DNA of 64,000 nt, taken from NCBI GenBank assembly GCA_004352715.1, contig SCFE01000002.1:5784595-5848594 (forward strand), written 5' to 3'. Source of the DNA: Hofstenia miamia (Eukaryota; Xenacoelomorpha; Acoela). The translations under genes and the position numbers were made by a program. Within the stretch, counting starts at the first letter, position 1. Every line of letters starts with the position of its first letter. Shown in pieces: positions 24,949 through 36,792 of the stretch. Under the pieces are notes generated by a model that made no database searches, had not been told where the DNA came from, and saw only the letters and a program-made list of their open reading frames with translations.

Positions 24949-25229
24949 CTAATTGCAAATTCTTAAGCTCCATGCGCAGTTCTGCTTCCTTGTTCCTAAA
25001 TCGTTCATGCGCATTACATTCTTCCATCATCCAATCTCTGAACTTTACTGCTAAGTCACCTCCAGTTCCTTCAGCAAGTTTAGAGCGCATTTCAGCAATT
25101 TCTGCTTGACATTCACTGAGCTCGTGAATATGTGACTCTTTCTCTAGTTGCAGACGTTCTTCAAATTCCCGTACTTTTTTCATAACTTCTTGTTCTTTAA
25201 CCTCGCTAAATGATGCAGCTTCTTCAACT
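24949..25229 (-). CDS. Coiled-coil gene exon E14
   Basis: This exon is 281 nt with acceptor TTTTAG and donor GTAAAT. It encodes about 93 residues, beginning VEEAASFSEVKEQEVMKKVR, with a Gly-rich break (AEGTGGDLAVKF) followed by a Trp-containing segment (RDWMMEECNAHERF). Its final G combines with the CA of E15 to give Ala. The segment around RDWMMEECNAHERF is the least coiled-coil-like part of the core and the best probe for homologues. Confidence 0.88.
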
Positions 25230-25707
25230 CTAAAAACAAGATTTGTTAGCATACAACAACATTTTTCAAGCAATTACCTAGTTTCACTCAATTGATACAG
25301 TAAATTGAAAAAAAATCGGTATTAATTTTTAATAATATTGTATTTCTCACTATACTAAAAAATTAAGGCTGCGTCATGACAGGGTAATCTGTGCTGGTTA
25401 AGATAAATCTGATTTGGTTTTTGCAAAATTTATTAAATCCAAACGAAAAAATGTGTTTTTTGTAGCAAGTTTTTAATACAAACTTAACACAAATTTAAGT
25501 GATTATTGAATTTTGATTATCGTTTATATTAAAATTTTAGAAAAATTGTAAAATTTTAAGAACATAGAGGGTACTTTTAAAGTGAATATCATCGGTTTCT
25601 CACCAAATTTGTTATGTCATTACAGTCAACTTAGTACAAAAGTTAAAAATGTCGTATGGTCTGTAATATAATTTGCTCTTTGTCCATAGCATAAAATTGA
25701 TAGTTAC

Positions 25708-25758
25708 TTCTGCTCCTGCTCGTAGGCTTCATCGATTTTTCTGATCAGATAAGGAACA
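25708..25758 (-). CDS. Coiled-coil gene small exon E13
   Basis: This exon is 51 nt with acceptor TTACAG and donor GTAACT. It reads VPYLIRKIDEAYEQEQ and uses split codons at both ends that match E12 and E14 exactly (Arg and Lys). The phase match at both borders is the main support for such a short exon. Confidence 0.78.
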
Positions 25759-25933
25759 CTGTAAAATTATTTTTTAGCCTATAAGATTCAGAATTAATCG
25801 TAAATTGAAAAATCATTTATTATAATTTAATTATTTCTAAAAACATAATTTGTACAAGGACTAAATTGTTTACAAATAAATACTAATTCATTAATATAAT
25901 CGATGATAAAATAACAAAACTAAATATTCTTAC

Positions 25934-26190
25934 CGTGATTTAAGCTCTCTTCGCAGTTTCTCATTAGCCATCCGCTGTTGTTCAATTTGGCTTTCTAGAG
26001 CAGACACTAATTCTCTAGATTCCATGTATGATTTATCAAGAATATCAAATCTTCTGTTCTTGTTTGCTTCTTTGGAATCAGATGAGTTCATCTGCGCTTC
26101 AAGAGTTTTTTCCAACTCCAAACGAAGTTTGTTTTGCATCATTTCAGATAATCGCAGTTTAGATGTCAATTTTTCAATGTCGTCGGTGTA
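25934..26190 (-). CDS. Coiled-coil gene exon E12
   Basis: This exon is 257 nt, phase 0, ending two bases into a codon, with acceptor TTTAG and donor GTAAGA. It encodes about 85 residues of coiled coil (start YTDDIEKLTSKLRLSEMMQ, end EKLRRELKS). Its CG plus the T of E13 makes Arg. Confidence 0.88.
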
Positions 26191-27069
26191 CTAAATAGAA
26201 AATCATAAAGCATTGCCATATATGTTTCTTTTGAGGCATTTTTAGATCAAATCAGCGAATTTCCGTATGTGTGTGTTCATCATCCAAAGTGAAAACATTT
26301 GAAAGTGTATATGAATTATTTTCAAAATAAGTTTTTTTAAACTAATGCATAAGAATACTAGGAATTATATTTTCTTGCATTAATTTTCAAGTATTGAAAT
26401 GAAATAATCCTTGTTGCAGTGATAAAACAGAAAATGACCTTTTTAGGTAATAATAATAATTTGCGAAAAAAACTAATAGTTGTAGGCTATAACTTACTTT
26501 GGTTTCCTAAATTTTTGAAGATGTCTCGAATAGTGTTAACACAAATTTCTAAATTCTTAATATATTTTTGCTTATGGTTTCGAAAGAAATACTGGATGTA
26601 TCTTTTCTGTACAAACTAACGCATTAATTTGTGAGTATTGAAAAACCTATTGTTTTCAATTTTAATTCAGTCTGACCTTCCATTAGAACTTTTTTGAAAA
26701 CTTGCCTGTTTTTAGATCATCTACCACCTGTTTAATTAAATTTTTTATAATTTCTAAGAATTTTCAACGAACTATAATGGCATCATCATCACGACTTGGA
26801 ATTGGGATTTTGTATGTTCAACGTTTATTCATTATTATATTTTGCTTCATTGTCCTACAACACATAATATTTGTACTACGACCTAATCATTACTGTTTGA
26901 TTCTAAACTGAATTCAATTTTTTGAGAAATTATGAAAAAACGATTTCCTAGCAATATGTGTAGAAACGTTTGTGGGATGATTGTTTGAAAATCTGGAAAT
27001 GGAACAGTTGATACAAACTATAGTAAGTTGAAAGGATATCTTTTAAATGTTTATATTTTATAAACTTGC

Positions 27070-27282
27070 CTTATTGACCTCTCTGTTGTATTCTTCTCGA
27101 ATGTTTTCAGTTCTCGCATTGAGATTTTCCCTTTCTTTCATCCACTGCATTTTTTCAGCTCGAAATGATGCATTGCTATCGGATCTTTCACGGAGAACTT
27201 TTACAAGCTGCAATTGTATTTGCTCCTTTTCGTTTTCTGCCAGATCCTTTGCCCTCTTCTGATTTGCAATGTCTTCACTGAG
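27070..27282 (-). CDS. Coiled-coil gene exon E11, probable GC-AG intron donor
   Basis: This exon is 213 nt (71 codons), phase 0 to phase 0. It encodes a dense coiled coil (start LSEDIANQKRAKDLAENEKE). The best donor is AAG|GCAAGT, a strong match to the rare GC-AG class. The only nearby GT alternative (GAG|GTCAAT, nine bases earlier) is weak but also in frame, so a three-residue difference is possible. Confidence 0.82.
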
Positions 27283-27739
27283 CTAAATATTAATTCATTA
27301 ATTATTAATAATTTTTCAGCAAGTAAAATTTAATTTCTACACTATTGTATTAAAAGCAAACTACGCCTCTATTACATGTTCTTAGGCAAATAGTAGAACC
27401 AAATGTGGCGCAGAAAATGGTATCAGAACTAGTTTCGCTAATCTTAAACAACTTGAGAATTTTTGAAAATTTCCTATCATCTCGACAACTTCCTTAAACG
27501 CTTATAACTCTAAAATTAATGAAGATATCTGCAATCTGAAACTACCACCAGATAGAGGAGTGTGTCATCTACGATCTAGCACTCTCCGATTGATCTTGAC
27601 CGAGCGGAATTTTGGAGGTAGCAGGGCCGGAGAGGCAAAGGTGTCCATCAACATTCGATTTGAAGAGAATTCAAGTATTTTTGAAAGTTAGAATTTTCAA
27701 TGAAAATTATTTAATCTTCAATTACTTATAGATTTTCCA

Positions 27740-28095
27740 TTAGAGAATGACATCGGCTACCCGATAAACCCCACCTCATTTCGGGTTTCGGATTGGGTCT
27801 GGTTCGGGTATATCAAATTGTCGGGTCGGGTTTGAGTACAAAGATTAGATCTAAGACTTAAAAATTACTGATGTTAATTATCGCTTGATTTCAGAAAGAT
27901 CCACGACGTTAATTAATAGCAATGAATTGCTGATTCCGCCATCAGAAAATGATTGAAGTTAATGATCATTTGATTGGACCTAGATCCAAAACGTCAAATC
28001 AAAGTCAACATTTCGGGTCTGGTTCGGGGATTAAATTTTCGTGTTGGGTCAGGTTCGGGTAGTATATATTCTAATCGGGTCAGGCTCATGTCCAT
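27740..28095. repeat. GGGTCGGGTTCGGG-type dispersed repeat
   Basis: Several variants of TCGGGT(C/T)(G)GGTTCGGG occur at about 27780-27835 and 28010-28090 on both sides of non-repetitive sequence. The GC-rich words stand out in an AT-rich intron. The pattern is typical of edges of dispersed mobile elements; no coding part is seen. Confidence 0.5.
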
Positions 28096-28253
28096 GTTTA
28101 CCTCATATTGTCACTCTCTAGTGTCCATACCTCATGATTTCCAAATTTCTTATGAGCTTGGAGAATGTTTCATATAAATATGCAAGAACGGTTTGTCAGT
28201 TTAAATGAACACCAGGCTGTTTAACGCTAAGATATTAACATTCACCAACTTAC

Positions 28254-28445
28254 TTGTTCTACTCGACATTGTAATTCTTCTGTTTGAGAACGATACATGC
28301 TAACATCAATTTCTAGTTTCGAAATATCAAATTGTAATCGCTTTGTATGGTGTTCAAAGTCCTCAGTAGACCAGTCTTTGTTAGGAGATGTTGGAGTATC
28401 TTCTAATGATAATGCTCTTGGAATCATTAAAGGTTTTGAGCGATG
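28254..28445 (-). CDS. Coiled-coil gene exon E10
   Basis: This exon is 192 nt (64 codons), phase 0 to phase 0, with acceptor TTTTAG and donor GTAAGT. A Ser/Pro-rich head (ALSLEDTPTSPNKDW) is followed by a coiled coil ending CRVEQ. It is the first exon downstream of the repeated blocks and is separated from block A by a 168-N gap in a (TA)n tract. Confidence 0.88.
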
Positions 28446-28471
28446 CTAAAATGAAAAAATTGAAAACCCAT

Positions 28472-28478
<7 letters not shown>

Positions 28479-28507
<29 letters not shown>

Positions 28508-28699
28508 NNNNNNNNNNNNNNNNNNNNNNNNNNNNNNNNNNNNNNNNNNNNNNNNNNNNNNNNNNNNNNNNNNNNNNNNNNNNNNNNNNNNNNNNNNNNN
28601 NNNNNNNNNNNNNNNNNNNNNNNNNNNNNNNNNNNNNNNNNNNNNNNNNNNNNNNNNNNNNNNNNNNNNNNNNNNATATATATATATATATATATATAT
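28479..28699. other. Assembly gap (168 N) inside a (TA)n tract
   Basis: TA runs flank N at 28508-28675. It lies in the E9-E10 intron, between block A and the rest of the gene. Confidence 0.97.
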
Positions 28700-29357
28700 G
28701 TCGCTATGCACAATTTGTGATAGTTATACATGTCGCTAACTACTCCAGCTAATAATTTTACTTTAAAAAATGTATTGACTATAACGCCCACCGTGGTGTC
28801 AATTAATATACGAACTATTTTCAGAAGCACTCTTAATGTAATATAATTAATTAACAATTTAATTGTTGATACAGCTTAAAGCTGGCAAACTATGACTATA
28901 TTAAACAGACATAAATAGAATTTTAATAAATATTGCAATTCATAAACATCCTTAGTCAAACAGCAATTTTTTTACAGAATTACAGTCAATTTTTCTCATA
29001 TGTCGCTATGTACGCCTGCCGCATTTCGAAAAAACAAAATGGCAGGGACTAAATAGTAAGAAATGACCATAATCTTTAGACTTGTGGGGCTAATCATTAA
29101 AAACAGCAGAAGTAAGTTTGCTTAAAATCATTACATAAACTCATATAAGACAATTTATGCTAAAACAACAAAACAGAAAATTAATGTTTTGAAAATAACG
29201 CATTTTATAAATTATCATCATTTTTTCAGTTTTGTTAATGGATAGTTGTGATTATTGGATTTTTTTGTTTAGGTGATTGGTAATCCACTTCTCTTAGTAT
29301 ATCGTGGTGTGCATCAAATATTTTCCAGTTTTTAGTTGTAATAATTTTTAAAAATCT

Positions 29358-30400
29358 ATTGCTGATTATAACCAAGCTCATTGATGATTCCCTTTGGCAT
29401 AGAATGCAGATTGATTCTTTTGCTGATTTTTTTGAACACAAAAATGGGTTTTTTCACAACTCTTCAAGCTTTATACTAAGGGGCCACTAAAAGATTTTGA
29501 TCCTGTTGTTCTTCTATCAAAATGCTTCAAAATGTAGCGAACAGGGAGTTTATTTGTATGGATCATACATATGCTTCAATGTAGTGATTCTTCAATGATG
29601 TCAAAAATTTCTTTATAGGTATTTATACTATCAAATCCACACTTTGATCTATACCGCTTTCTCGGAGAAAGCACACAATGTTATTAGCTATATCATGTGT
29701 TTTACCCGACATGTGGTAATGAGTGCGTTAGATAAACATGTCCTATTTCAATTTCACTGATCAAGACATAGTGTTCTTCCACCATAGAATTTTCCTTAAC
29801 ATTGGCTCTATGTTTTTCCATCAAAGTATATGCTGCTAATATTATCTTCGTATTTTTCTTTACTTTTATTAGTTGCTTTCTTATTTTGGTTTTATTTTTT
29901 TATCGATAAACAAATTAAAATCCTCCTTGGTAATTACTCCATAGTCAAACAAAACAGCTGAAGTAATAGCGGTTGGTCTGAAAGATGTACCATACCTGTC
30001 TGCTTCCATTGTTACAGGAGGTAGGCTAAGTCTCAATTGTTTTATGGTGAAGAATGTTTCAGATTTAATCCCACATCACCATCATTATCTGATGAAGCAT
30101 CACAATTACCTTCAAGATTAGAAATACTTTCTGATTGCATTGACTCAGCAATCATAGATCTTTGTCTTATGGAGCCAATTAAACGCATAGTTTTCCTCAA
30201 TTATTTTCTTTTAAAAGACTTGTGATGCCTTCTTATCCACTTGTCCTATGACCATAATGCGGTTTGAGCATTGGTCTTTAAGAAATGACAATTCTTCTTT
30301 AGGTATCTTCAAATCTCTGGGCATGTGCAAGCTGTCTCATAGCTGACGTCGTCTTGGGGAAAAAATGCATATTTGCAGGTACGGATATCGAATAATTGTT
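29358..30400 (-). pseudogene. Unclassified mobile-element ORF remnant, block A copy
   Basis: Read on the minus strand, broken frames give MPRDLKIPKEELSFL, then an acidic Ser-rich stretch, then RLSLPPVTMEADRYGTSFRP, then a basic Lys/Arg stretch, then GHVY-HYHMSGKTHDIANN. It looks like a member of a repeated family of element-derived proteins in invertebrate genomes, but I could not assign a class. Several frameshifts and stops are present. Position 29358 is the left edge of the repeated block. Confidence 0.5.
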
Positions 30401-30948
30401 CCAGAGTTTGCAATAGATTTTGCACTGCTTCAGTACTACTCTTTAATCTATTTAGTTCTCTTGCCTAATCAACATATCTCTTTACTCTTTACAGTTGTAT
30501 AAACTGATTTTTCAGGTTGTAAAGAGAATTAAAATTTGCAGTATTGTGATTAATAATGTCAAAGTGCTGTGATGATTTATTTTCTTTTAAACAAAAATAG
30601 AATCTTCTCACATTTCTATTAGTTGGAGAGGTTCCTTGGGATTATTCAGGTTTTGGAAGCTCAAAGGTCTCCACACACATGATTTATTCTGCATAAAATT
30701 TGTGCATAATATGTGAAAATTGAACTGTAAACAACACCGTCAACAAAATGGCGTTTTACGTTAACATGACCGTAAAGCAATTGCTTAACTTGCACTCGGA
30801 ATAAATACACGAATAAATGTTAATGGGGAAGTTTACTTTTCTGCAATTTTGAAATATTAAATTTGAACTACATTGTTATTGAATTTATGCATATTTATTT
30901 GTAAGTGGGATAAATTTATCCCAATAGTTTTTGATATCTAATTTTATA

Positions 30949-31718
30949 TTGCTGCGTTCAATAAGTCTTGCAAGTGATCTCATGATTTCCTACCCCGTTA
31001 AGGCAAAATATTAGTTTTCCACTCAAAGATGATATAACATGGAAGTTTGAATCCGGAAAAAAAATTCAATTCAGTTCCAAATGTGTTGTCTAGGAGCAAA
31101 AAGAGTGAGAGTTATCAAGCCCCTGCAACGAATTTATTTATTAAATGGAAAATTAAGAATTGAGCGCGGTGTCATACCTCAAGCGAGACCACAGCTTTCT
31201 TTCAAAGGAGAAAAGTGGAACTCGTTCCTCAATCTCCATATTCACCCGATCTCAACATGTGCGATCGCCTCATCAACCACAAGTTAAAAGAACACGTGCG
31301 TCAACTTGACCTTAACTCGCCTGAAGAAGTGACTAGTGCCGCGTTGGACTATTTGTGAAGCATCCCCGAATTTGCCTTCGAAGAAGAACTCCCGAAACTC
31401 AAACGCCATTGCCATCGTGTGTGTGAGTTGAGTGGCAATTACGTCCCTGACTAGAACTTTTTTCTTTGGACTATTGATCAATAAAGATGCTTTTTCATCT
31501 CTGGAAATTCATTTTTTCTTTAATAAATAAATTCGTTGCAGGCGCTTGATAACTGCTCACTCTTTTTGCTCTTAGACAACACATTTGGAACTGAATTAAA
31601 ATTTTTTTTCGGAATTCAAACATCCATGTCATAGGTCATCTTCGAGTGGAAAACTAATATTGTGCATTAGTGCGTAGGAAATCATGAACTCACTTGCAAG
31701 ACTTATTAAACGCAGCAA
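30949..31718 (+). mobile_element. Mariner-derived element with long terminal inverted repeats, block A copy
   Basis: This is 770 bp, bounded by TA on both sides (30947-30948 and 31719-31720), the target site of Tc1/mariner elements. The ends are inverted repeats of roughly 190-200 bp beginning TTGCTGCGTTCAATAAGTC and ending with its complement. Between them, on the plus strand at about 31214-31454, lies the C-terminal part of a mariner-like transposase (PYSPDLNMCDRLINHKL ... CHRVCELSGNYVPD), which keeps a PYSPDL-N motif with D near the third catalytic position. The N-terminal domain is missing. A TGA interrupts this copy where block B has TGG. Confidence 0.8.
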
Positions 31719-31885
31719 TATATTCAAATTATCTTCAATTTAATAAGTAGGATTGAAAGGGTTAAATTCATTATTAGAAGCAGACATAACCAAAATGGTT
31801 GTTTCATACCTGCAAGCCCAACAAACAGAGTTTATTTTAATTTCTTATGGTCACAATTATCTTATCTTATAAATAAATTGCCTAC

Positions 31886-32005
31886 CGTACTAACGTCTTG
31901 TGTTTGAACCTTCGGAGTAGCTTTTGGAGAGCCTGTTTTTACGTGCTTTAATTCTTTTGGAGATAGATCTAGTGGGCGTTGGTGCTCCAACCTCTCTTCC
32001 AGTTC
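31886..32005 (-). CDS. Coiled-coil gene exon E9, block A copy
   Basis: This exon is 120 nt (40 codons), phase 0 to phase 0, with acceptor TTAAAG and donor GTAGGC. A short helix (ELEERLEHQ) leads into a Pro/Ser/Thr/Lys linker (LSPKELKHVKTGSPKATPK). It ends at a codon boundary, so it joins E10 in frame but cannot join another E3. Confidence 0.85.
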
Positions 32006-32081
32006 CTTTAAACATTATATTATTTCGTGATTGTTAAACTTATAAAAATTTGCTTTTTCAAATAAACTTAATCATACATAC

Positions 32082-32207
32082 CCGTATCCTGTCGTTGAGA
32101 GATTTTTTTTCTTTCGACCAATTCTTTTTATCTAATTTAAATTGAAATTCACAACTTTCTTTTTCAAAATTCAATCGATTTTCCATGTGCTCTTTTTCGT
32201 TTTCAAT
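32082..32207 (-). CDS. Coiled-coil gene exon E8, block A copy
   Basis: This exon is 126 nt (42 codons), phase 0 to phase 0, with acceptor TTTAG and donor GTATGT. It encodes a basic and acidic helix (start IENEKEHMENRLNFEKE, end KKSLNDRIR). It is followed by a 76-bp intron and then E9. Confidence 0.85.
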
Positions 32208-32253
32208 CTAAATTTAGTGCAAATGAGTGAACACAGTGAAAGACATTCAATAC

Positions 32254-32379
32254 CGTTGTTATGATTTGCTCTAAATCTGATATTTCGCTGTTTTTCTCCT
32301 TCTTTTCTGATTGATATTTTTCTAGTAATTCCGAATATTCAATGTTTTTCTTCTTAAGCTCATTTTCTACTTCTGATAA
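32254..32379 (-). CDS. Coiled-coil gene exon E7, block A copy
   Basis: This exon is 126 nt (42 codons), phase 0 to phase 0, with acceptor TTTTAG and donor GTATTG. It encodes a coiled coil beginning LSEVENELKKKNIEYSELL. E7 and E8 are the same length and separated by an intron of only 46 bp (32208-32253), far shorter than most others in this gene. Confidence 0.85.
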
Positions 32380-32751
32380 CTAAAATGTAGAAATTTATTA
32401 ATTTTTAAATATTTTTATATTATGTATATATTATAATACGCTTGTTGTTTTTAAAGTATTATAGCAAAACATATCTAACATGTCACTTCAAATATCATTT
32501 TAAGAATTTTAATTTTCAATGTGAAAATATAAATTATTCAATATTTAAATGCTAAACTAAGTTCCTAGTTACTCAATGTATGTAGTTCTCAGACCCCCTA
32601 ATCATACCATTCTTGGAGAAATTCCGCGAGGCGTGGAATGTGTTTGGATAAATGCGGGTGAATCGTTCTCCTTTCCATTTATGAGTCTGTCCATTCTTTC
32701 TATTGAAGACATCGGCTCGGCGGACTAAAAGATGTTTTATATATGCACTTA

Positions 32752-32753
32752 TT

Positions 32754-32793
<40 letters not shown>
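32752..32793. repeat. (TA)n microsatellite
   Basis: A TA run of about 40 bp in the E6-E7 intron; repeated in block B at about 45451-45491. Confidence 0.9.
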
Positions 32794-32799
<6 letters not shown>

Positions 32800-34530
32800 A
32801 TGTGTTTATGTATATAGCCATTAGAGTGATTTTGCATTTTAGACCTCTCTAAATTTGAAATTGCATTACGTTAATCTCTAGAAGTGCAAGAGTTTTCTAA
32901 AAATATTTCATGGTAGATATGTCAAGCATGATCTTTCCTTTAGAGTGAGTTAGAGACTTACCAAAACAAATTCATAGGTCACTACACTCTTAATGTTGTC
33001 AATTTCATTTCTATAACCCGTAAACTGCTATGAAGTGTCTTACCAGGTGCTTTGACTAACGTTTTTGAATAAAATATAACTATGTTTTTAACTTCTTAAT
33101 GTCCAAGCACTAACAATAGTAAAATTTGTCAAATCATGTCAATTCTATTAACAGCATTCAACTCTGCTCTGAATAAACAAGCTCAGTTTGGGTGTAATTA
33201 GACCTGCAACTCATGTGACAATTGTAAACAATATATACTTGTTTTGTCGCATTATATTGGTCTCTAATATATTTCGTGAAGGTACTTTGATATTATGATT
33301 TACTTAATTCTATTCTTCAAAATTTTTGAAAAAAATTGTAGAACCACCAAACAGTTGCCATATTTCTCATTATCATTAGATAAATCCAAAATTTAAGTGG
33401 ATAATAAAGAGAAAATTTAGCTTCCAATGTATTTTTCTGCAAATCATTTTAAGAAATAATGCTTTGAATAACTATTCAACTTATTCATATTGAAGGGAAA
33501 ATTATATCTTGCTAAATTATATATTTTATTTAATAAAAAGGCTAAAAAAATATTTGCCATAGCTTTTAATATGAATTAATTTCTTATTTAAAGGTTAATA
33601 AAAAAGGTGTTTTCAACTATTCCTAATGTAATTAAATTATATTTAATATAATTTTTAAATAAATTATAATTAATACCATTAGTAATTAAAATGAAAGTTA
33701 GTTTAATTAAGTTATTGTTATATTTTACAACAATGGATAAATGCTTTTGAACTACAATAAAATATGACTTTGAGTCTCCGTTTTAACGTCACCAACGAAT
33801 GTCATGCGCTAACTTACTTTTTTTCGTGACTGTGCCTGTGTAAAAAAAATTACCGCGAATGCAATAAATGAATTTATGAATATATTTTAGAGAATATATT
33901 GTGGATCATTTGCACTATCTGAGTTTCAATCAAAACCATGAATTTAATTATTGAACTTCTACAGAGTTTTTTGTAAAATTTAATTTGAAAATGTAAAAAA
34001 ATTTGTAAATAAAAAATGCGCGTGTTTGCTAAGACATAATTTTTATCAACATAATTTAGGATTTTGTTTTGGAATTTACATTGATATTTACAAATTTATT
34101 CTTTAAGTGCGAAAATTGTTATAATATTTTGAATAGTTTTTCACATATACGTTATTAGATATTTACACTTTCAAATTTAAATTTAGCACAATGTTTTACA
34201 TTAAAAATGCACTTTCTGAAAATTGTCTGTTTCCATTCAACGATATACGCTAATTGCCTAGATGTATATATTAATTAAACGATGTACTATTCAGCATCTC
34301 GTTATATGCATGAATACGCAAAATTTTTAGTAACTTTGCTTGATGATTAAGCTAATACTCAAGATTAGTATTAGTAAGAACAATGAAAACCGAAAACTAT
34401 TGCTTGCATTTAACATAAAACACGTGCTCTCTTTTTGATAATGAATTCGTCTAATAAATATTGCTGATGTCTTTCTTTCATAATGTTTTATTGATGCATG
34501 AGAAAGGGAAATAAATTATGATTATTTTTG

Positions 34531-34531
<1 letters not shown>

Positions 34532-34563
<32 letters not shown>
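34532..34563. repeat. (TA)n microsatellite next to E6
   Basis: A TA run ending 13 bp from the E6 donor; repeated in block B at about 47231-47262. Confidence 0.9.
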
Positions 34564-34566
<3 letters not shown>

Positions 34567-34575
34567 AAAGCTCAC

Positions 34576-34613
34576 AGGAGGTGGTGATAGGAGATGTTCA
34601 TCTGATGAAGATC
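34576..34613 (-). CDS. Coiled-coil gene micro-exon E6, block A copy
   Basis: This micro-exon is 38 nt with acceptor TTTTAG and donor GTGAGC. With the spare G of E5 it reads G-SSSDEHLLSPPP, continuing the Ser/Pro linker of E5, and it restores phase 0 for E7. It lies beside a (TA)n tract. It is supported by phase at both ends and by the conserved copy at 47275-47312. Confidence 0.72.
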
Positions 34614-35858
34614 CTAAAACAAGAAATTTTAATTTAAGAAATATTCACCGAATCCCAGCCTAGATTAATGAAATGTTTTAATTAGCGTTCAGACCTACAA
34701 CTTTGTTCACTTTTTCGAAATTAATGTAAGTTATATTTGTGAACGCAAAAAAACTTTGCTGTGAACTTTTCAAAACAAATTCTGAGTGTCATCATAAACG
34801 AAAGAATCATTAAATAAGCAGCTTAAGCCACCATAAATTTCTTACTTCCGGTAGGACTTCAGGGATTCTCTTTGATTAAACGCTTGTGTGCAAGATCCAT
34901 TTTGCGCATTATCACTCACTGGATAATTATTTACCCACTCATTAATAAGCTAGGGTCCGTGCCGGACATGGACAGAATTGTACGGTCCGGGCATACGGGC
35001 TCTGAAATTTTTGTTCCAAAATATTAATTCTTAAAACGATTTTTTGAAGTAGATTAGGTCAATTGATAGATTCGTATCTATCTATTTTCTATATCTATTT
35101 ATGTATATGTATTTCGTGAAAAACTAACCTTCATGTAGATTTACAACAAAATTTTCAGCATACCACATAAAATATTATACTGAGCTACATAAAATTAACT
35201 GTATTATTCAAAATCAGAGAGTTTCTTTTCACTATAAATTTTTGATATTGTAGTAATATGTCAATGGTGACTTAAGAATAATAGGTTGTGAACTTACAAC
35301 GCTCCTTATTATTAGAATTTAATTAATGTACTTTACTTATTTTGTAAGGTCATACAAGAAGTGCACTGTGCTATTTTGATAAATAAAAATTCGTTTCCAG
35401 GAAATGATTAATGAGTGGAACATTAAAATCATTTTCACATTATTTGATGTGTTGTCAATTATTGTGATAAATTAGTAGAACTTGTTTTTGAAACAAAACT
35501 TAAGAATGACTTAATGTACTTATAATTTGGTTTTTGATGTAAACTACATTGATAGCTGTTATGACTGTCAAGCTATTTTAGTTAAGAAGCATTTAGCTAC
35601 AGGCATAACGGACTTAAGATGCGCGCACGGACAAACAGATGGGCCTACTTTTATAGTTACGGCCTACGGACAAAGCGCGGGTTTATCGATCGATAAACAA
35701 ACGCAATTGATAAAGCCAGAGAGAGCTAATAGTATATTTAGTAGTCTATGATGGAGCTCATTGAATAAAAACATTGTTTATGAAATGCAAGCATTGAGGG
35801 CTATAACATTAATAATATACACAATTAAAGAGTACAGCAATGATTAATGGTTAGTCGC

Positions 35859-36057
35859 TGTTTGGGGTCTTTTTTTACCCCAGCCATTTTCAATGCGCAT
35901 TTTCTACTAATATACTGGTACCCAGTAACTGAAATTGTGTGACTTTTCCTGAATTTATGTCTAAGCTAATTCCTGAGATTTACTGCTTCAAATATTATAA
36001 AATGTGCATAGATATTGGTATATACTAGGTGAACGTTGTTTGGGGTCTTCTTTGACC
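35859..36057. repeat. Pair of GGGGTC...ACCCC hairpin-like motifs, block A
   Basis: TTTGGGGTCTTTTTTTACCCCA at about 35859-35882 and TTTGGGGTCTTCTTTGACCCTA at about 36031-36055 are short imperfect inverted repeats in a row. They recur in block B near 48558 and 48730. Such motifs occur in some DNA transposons; no transposase is visible here. Confidence 0.4.
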
Positions 36058-36792
36058 CTAGACTGACTAGCATAATGCCTTTTGATCTTTATGAAAATAA
36101 ATCCTGAGATTTCCGTATGGGAGCAAGAGCCATTTTTATCTACTTGCAGTAGCAAATATCCAGTCAATATCCATTCATTGGGAGGCGTATATCAATGCAA
36201 AAAATGATTTTTTACAAATAAGGAAAATCTATATCATATTAATTGATTTACCACAAAATAATATTTATAAATTTCAACAGAAAATATAGGAATAAGGCTT
36301 GTGTAATTGCTTGACAGAACCAAACCTAGTGTTCTATACTTAGCGGAGGTATTTGTAGTCTCTGATTGCTCTTGTTTTGCATTGCTTAGTGTCTTTTTTA
36401 TCCCAGTTGTCAACTATAATGCATATGTAATTTAAACGAAATTATTTACAATTTTAAATTGAATTGCATAATATGTGACTTTGTGCGCACCCATATATCT
36501 TAATCTGTATTTTAGAGACAGTAATGACTGAATTCCGAACATTACTTACTCTACAAGCACCCTTACCATTTTTCTTGATCAGAAATATTATTTTGATAAT
36601 AAAGACATTTTAGAAGCACTACGACAATACTGGGAAAGTAAGCACGTCAATAGGAATATTTCATACTTACACTTACACTTACACAGACACAACTATATTT
36701 GCTAAAATATGTCAATTATGTCATGTATTCACATTTTAAGAGATCATGTTTATACTTTGCTGTAGTATTATATTGTATTAACTTTGTAGAAC

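Noticed and set aside
31081-31287. Plus-strand frame of 68 codons (copy at 43778)
   Set aside because: Starts in the inverted terminal repeat and reads the transposase remnant out of frame.
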